In this document: one piece after another, positions 61,697 to 64,000 of the stretch
Numbering within the stretch: position 1 is the first letter of the stretch
Layout: every line of letters starts with the position of its first letter
Source: Erysipelotrichales bacterium
GTDB taxonomy: Bacteria; Bacillota_I; Bacilli_A; Erysipelotrichales; Erysipelotrichaceae
Reading direction: 5' to 3'
Assembly (NCBI GenBank): GCA_017532345.1
Contig: JAFXJJ010000004.1
Span: 1 to 64,000, forward strand
Length of the DNA stretch: 64,000 nt
Translations under genes and position numbers: made by a program
The notes under the pieces: model-generated
What the model was told of the DNA's origin: nothing
The model's input: the letters and a program-made list of their open reading frames with translations, nothing else
Databases searched by the model: none

Positions 61697-61733
61697 AAAA
61701 GATGCAGATATGAGAATATCTGCATTTATTTGT
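61694..61733. terminator. Bidirectional terminator between adh and the HAD gene
   Basis: Perfect 10-bp stem ATGCAGATAT (61702-61711) with ATATCTGCAT (61716-61725), loop GAGA. Six A on the left give a T run for the minus strand; TTATTTG on the right serves the plus strand. Confidence 0.85.
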
Positions 61734-62541
61734 TTAGAATGAATTTTTCTATTACTTCAGCCACTGCTCCTTCATTGTTAGTCGCTGTAGTAACATAGTC
61801 TGCATGCTGTTTAAGTTCCTCGACGGCATTCGCAACATAGACACCTAATCCAGCACATTTAATCATGGATAAATCATTGTAATTATCACCAATCGCAATC
61901 GTATCTTTAGGATCAACATGTAGTAGCTTAGCTAAGGTAAGTAATCCAGTTCCTTTATCTACCCCACTATGATTGAATTCTATGTAACGATTACTAGAAT
62001 ATGTCACATTCATATCATTCAGTATATCGCGTAAATCATTTTCGATACCTTTAAGGTAGTTGTAATCCGTATTTATATATAACACCTTCACAATTTCTTG
62101 TCCCTTTAAGAAGTCAATATTTGTGTCGAAAATCTCAGTTATTTTCATTCTAGTAGATGAATACTGTTTTTCTTCATCGGTGTAGTTGTACGCATAAACA
62201 TTATCTTTGGTATAGACTCTGATACCTACATTATAGTTTAAACCACGTCTAAATAATTCAGATGCTTTTCCAAAAGTTATGCCCTCAAAGTGTAGTAAAC
62301 GATTGTTTTTATTCTCAGTAATAGCTCCACCATTGAAGGAAATAACGAATTCATTATCACTATCTAGTAATTGTAGTTCCTCTAATGTTGAACTAACACT
62401 AGTGAAGCCACGACCAGTAGCTGGCACAAATTTTACTCCTAAAGCTCTCGCTCTTTTAATTGCCTCAATGTTTCTTGTAGAAACCTTATGGTTATCATTC
62501 AATAATGTTTCATCTAAATCACAAGCAATAATCTTATACAT
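61726..62541 (-). CDS. Cof-type HAD-IIB phosphatase
   Basis: 271 residues. Motif I CDLDETLLND (about 6-15), motif II ATGRG, a conserved Lys in VDKGTGLLTLAKLLHVDPKDT and motif IV IGDNYNDLSMI all match the Cof/YwpJ subfamily. The C2-type cap domain is at about 85-190. These enzymes dephosphorylate sugar phosphates, FMN or pyridoxal phosphate with broad range. AAGAAGGTGA precedes the ATG, and a good promoter is upstream. Confidence 0.92.
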   Translation of the reverse strand: MYKIIACDLDETLLNDNHKVSTRNIEAIKRARALGVKFVPATGRGFTSVSSTLEELQLLDSDNEFVISFNGGAITENKNNRLLHFEGITFGKASELFRRGLNYNVGIRVYTKDNVYAYNYTDEEKQYSSTRMKITEIFDTNIDFLKGQEIVKVLYINTDYNYLKGIENDLRDILNDMNVTYSSNRYIEFNHSGVDKGTGLLTLAKLLHVDPKDTIAIGDNYNDLSMIKCAGLGVYVANAVEELKQHADYVTTATNNEGAVAEVIEKFILNK

Positions 62542-62562
62542 ATCTTCACCTTCTTTACTATT

Positions 62563-62591
62563 AGTATATAGGTTATCGTGTTATACGTCAA
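62563..62591 (-). promoter_or_regulatory. Promoter of the HAD phosphatase gene
   Basis: On the minus strand: TTGACG (62591-62586), 17-bp spacer, TATACT (62568-62563). It begins immediately after the terminator of the oligopeptidase gene. Confidence 0.7.
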
Positions 62592-62624
62592 AGAATAAAC
62601 GGTTTACCATGTGGTAAACCGTTA
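62590..62624 (-). terminator. Terminator of the oligopeptidase gene
   Basis: Perfect 12-bp arms AACGGTTTACCA (62598-62609) and TGGTAAACCGTT (62612-62623). On the minus strand it is followed by TATTCTTTG, a modest T-rich tail. Confidence 0.75.
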
Positions 62625-62627
62625 TAA

Positions 62628-64000
62628 CTATTTAGTTAATTCTAAGAATTCATCAATTAATGTTGCCATACTTTCTAGTGAAGAACACCAGAACTCTTTA
62701 GTAGTAATATCGATTCCTGCCATCATTGCTACATCTTCAGTATCCATTTGAGATGTTGAGTTTAATAGTTTTTGATATCCTTCTACGAATGCTTGACCTT
62801 CTTTCTCATACTTCGCATATAATCCACGAGCAAATAATGCCCCAAATGCATATGGATAATTATAGAACGAACGAGTTGAATAATAGTGGCTCTTGCATAC
62901 CCACATATATGGATGTAGGAAGTTATGATTTAATCCATCACCATAAGCTTTCTTTTGCGCGTTAAGCATAATTTCTTTTAAGTCATCACCATACATGAAG
63001 GAAGTATTACGTTTCTCAAATACTTCTGTTTCAAATAAGTAGCGTGAATAAATATCACAGATTACTTGTGTGAAATCACTAATAGTACTTTCGATTAATT
63101 TTAACTTCTCATCTTTATCAGTAGCATTCTTAATAGCACTATTCATAACGACTGTTTCATTGAAAGTTGAAGCAGTTTCAGCTAATTGCATAGGGGTATT
63201 GTCGTTAATAATACTATGATCAAAGCTATGAAGATTGTGGTATGCATGGCCTAATTCATGAGCCAATGTCACAACATCACTTAATGAACCGTCAAAGTTA
63301 GTAAGGATACGACTTTGTTTCAAGCAGTGAACACCACCACAGAATGCACCACCCACTTTACCTTTACGAGGTAGGAAGTCAATCCAACGATTATCATATG
63401 CATCTTCAATCATATCGCACATATCTTGTGAGAATGTTTTGAATTGCTTCAATAAGTATTCTTTAGATTCCTCCACTGTATATTTACTTGTAGCACTCTT
63501 ACCCATTGGGGCGAATAATTCATACCAAGGAAGTCCATTTTGATAGCCTAGGACTTCACCCTTACGACGTAAGTATGCATGGAATTTTGGAAGATATTCA
63601 TCAATTGCTTCAAACATTGCATCTAATGTTTTTCTAGTCATATGATTAGAATTTAAAGCACGCTCTAATGGTGATGAGAAGCCACGTAATTCACTGATTG
63701 TATTCACATGTCCTTTAATTGAATTTAAAGAGAAAGCGATACTTTCTTTAATCGCTTCATATGCTTTGATTTCAGCTTCATAAGCATCCTTTCGTTCATC
63801 CTTATCATCACTATACGCAAGATTTCTGGCAGCAGGAAGATTAATCTTTTCACCACGATAATCAACTTCTACAGTACTTGTAAGGAAGTCTTGTAGATTA
63901 CCCCAAGCCGATACGGAATAAACATTTAACTTAGAAATAACTTCTTCAACATCATCACTTAACATGTGAGAAGCATCTTCTTTAGTTTTCTTTAAAATGT
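62628..64000 (-). CDS. pepF: M3-family oligoendopeptidase F-like protein, 5' end missing
   Basis: Frame open to the window edge, so the N-terminus (roughly 130-150 residues) lies outside; an internal ATG at 63965 is in the middle of the family domain, not the true start. The zinc site VTLAHELGHAYHN is at about 63237-63272 on the plus-strand scale (HExxH at 63246-63260), and the third ligand region is PMQLAETASTFNETVV. FLPRKGKVGGAFC and YPYAFGALFARGLYAKYEKEG are typical PepF parts. It is a cytoplasmic metallopeptidase that trims peptides of about 7-17 residues. Confidence 0.92.
   Translation of the reverse strand, partial: ILKKTKEDASHMLSDDVEEVISKLNVYSVSAWGNLQDFLTSTVEVDYRGEKINLPAARNLAYSDDKDERKDAYEAEIKAYEAIKESIAFSLNSIKGHVNTISELRGFSSPLERALNSNHMTRKTLDAMFEAIDEYLPKFHAYLRRKGEVLGYQNGLPWYELFAPMGKSATSKYTVEESKEYLLKQFKTFSQDMCDMIEDAYDNRWIDFLPRKGKVGGAFCGGVHCLKQSRILTNFDGSLSDVVTLAHELGHAYHNLHSFDHSIINDNTPMQLAETASTFNETVVMNSAIKNATDKDEKLKLIESTISDFTQVICDIYSRYLFETEVFEKRNTSFMYGDDLKEIMLNAQKKAYGDGLNHNFLHPYMWVCKSHYYSTRSFYNYPYAFGALFARGLYAKYEKEGQAFVEGYQKLLNSTSQMDTEDVAMMAGIDITTKEFWCSSLESMATLIDEFLELTK

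Noticed and set aside
1-64000. CRISPR array, tRNA, rRNA or intact insertion sequence
   Set aside because: No spaced direct repeats, cloverleaf or conserved rRNA segments, or transposase with terminal repeats were found on reading.

Overview
This is chromosome from a low-GC, Gram-positive (Bacillota-type) bacterium. Evidence: AT-rich sequence, strong AGGAGG-type ribosome sites, TTGACA/TATAAT promoters, hairpin-plus-T terminators, Firmicutes-style gene order (flgB-flgC-fliE-fliF..., flgM-flgN-flgK-flgL-yviE-fliW-csrA-fliD-fliS) and no outer-membrane flagellar genes (flgH, flgI, flgA). Genus cannot be fixed from the sequence; Erysipelotrichia or Clostridia-like is a guess. Ordinary genetic code: TAA, TAG and TGA all end genes and tryptophan is TGG. 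No rRNA, tRNA, CRISPR array, intact insertion sequence or prophage was seen.

Layout. (1) 1-1034: the 5' part of a cell-wall-type protein (minus strand) and a bactofilin with its own terminator. (2) 1133-24357: one tightly packed plus-strand flagellar operon of 24 genes, from flgB to fapA, with a consensus sigma-A promoter at the front and a terminator overlapping the 3' end of fapA. It encodes the rod, MS ring, switch, export gate, hook, stators, sigma-28 and the distal rod proteins. fliL, fliM, cheY and flhF are not in it. (3) 24371-31765: housekeeping and accessory genes, namely a membrane-anchored exoprotein, a PAP2-like protein that seems to have lost its catalytic residues, an RluA-type pseudouridine synthase, a PHP phosphoesterase, a GT8 glycosyltransferase and a SWIM/SNF2 helicase. 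(4) 31834-34529: a flavinylated, lipoprotein-type flavoreductase gene broken by one in-frame TAA. (5) 34659-38594: a FliK-like/FlhB-C-terminal pair, then ParA, ComFB-like and PilZ genes, a probable cyclic-dinucleotide signalling group. (6) 38786-46468: the late flagellar cluster behind a sigma-28-type promoter, including flgM, hook-filament junction proteins, fliW-csrA, fliD and fliS. (7) 46503-48631: a PAS-GGDEF-EAL-PAS protein. (8) 48632-54796, minus strand: a PEPCK-like protein of unknown role, then a GntR(YtrA)-ABC transporter-TVP38 operon with a 30-bp operator-like dyad over its promoter. (9) 54980-64000: gpmI, a small coiled-coil protein, an HxxxD acyltransferase, a decayed Rpn/PD-(D/E)XK gene, a TauE/SafE plus phytol-kinase-like fusion, an iron alcohol dehydrogenase, a HAD phosphatase and an M3 oligopeptidase that runs off the window.

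How it works together. The large operon builds the basal body and hook and makes sigma-28 (20529-21281). Sigma-28 would read the site at 38786-38812 to make its own anti-sigma factor FlgM, the chaperone, junction and cap proteins, and the FliW-CsrA pair that times flagellin translation. PilZ, ComFB-like and EAL proteins beside the flagellar genes suggest cyclic-dinucleotide control of motility. Flagellin, chemotaxis genes and FliM must lie elsewhere.
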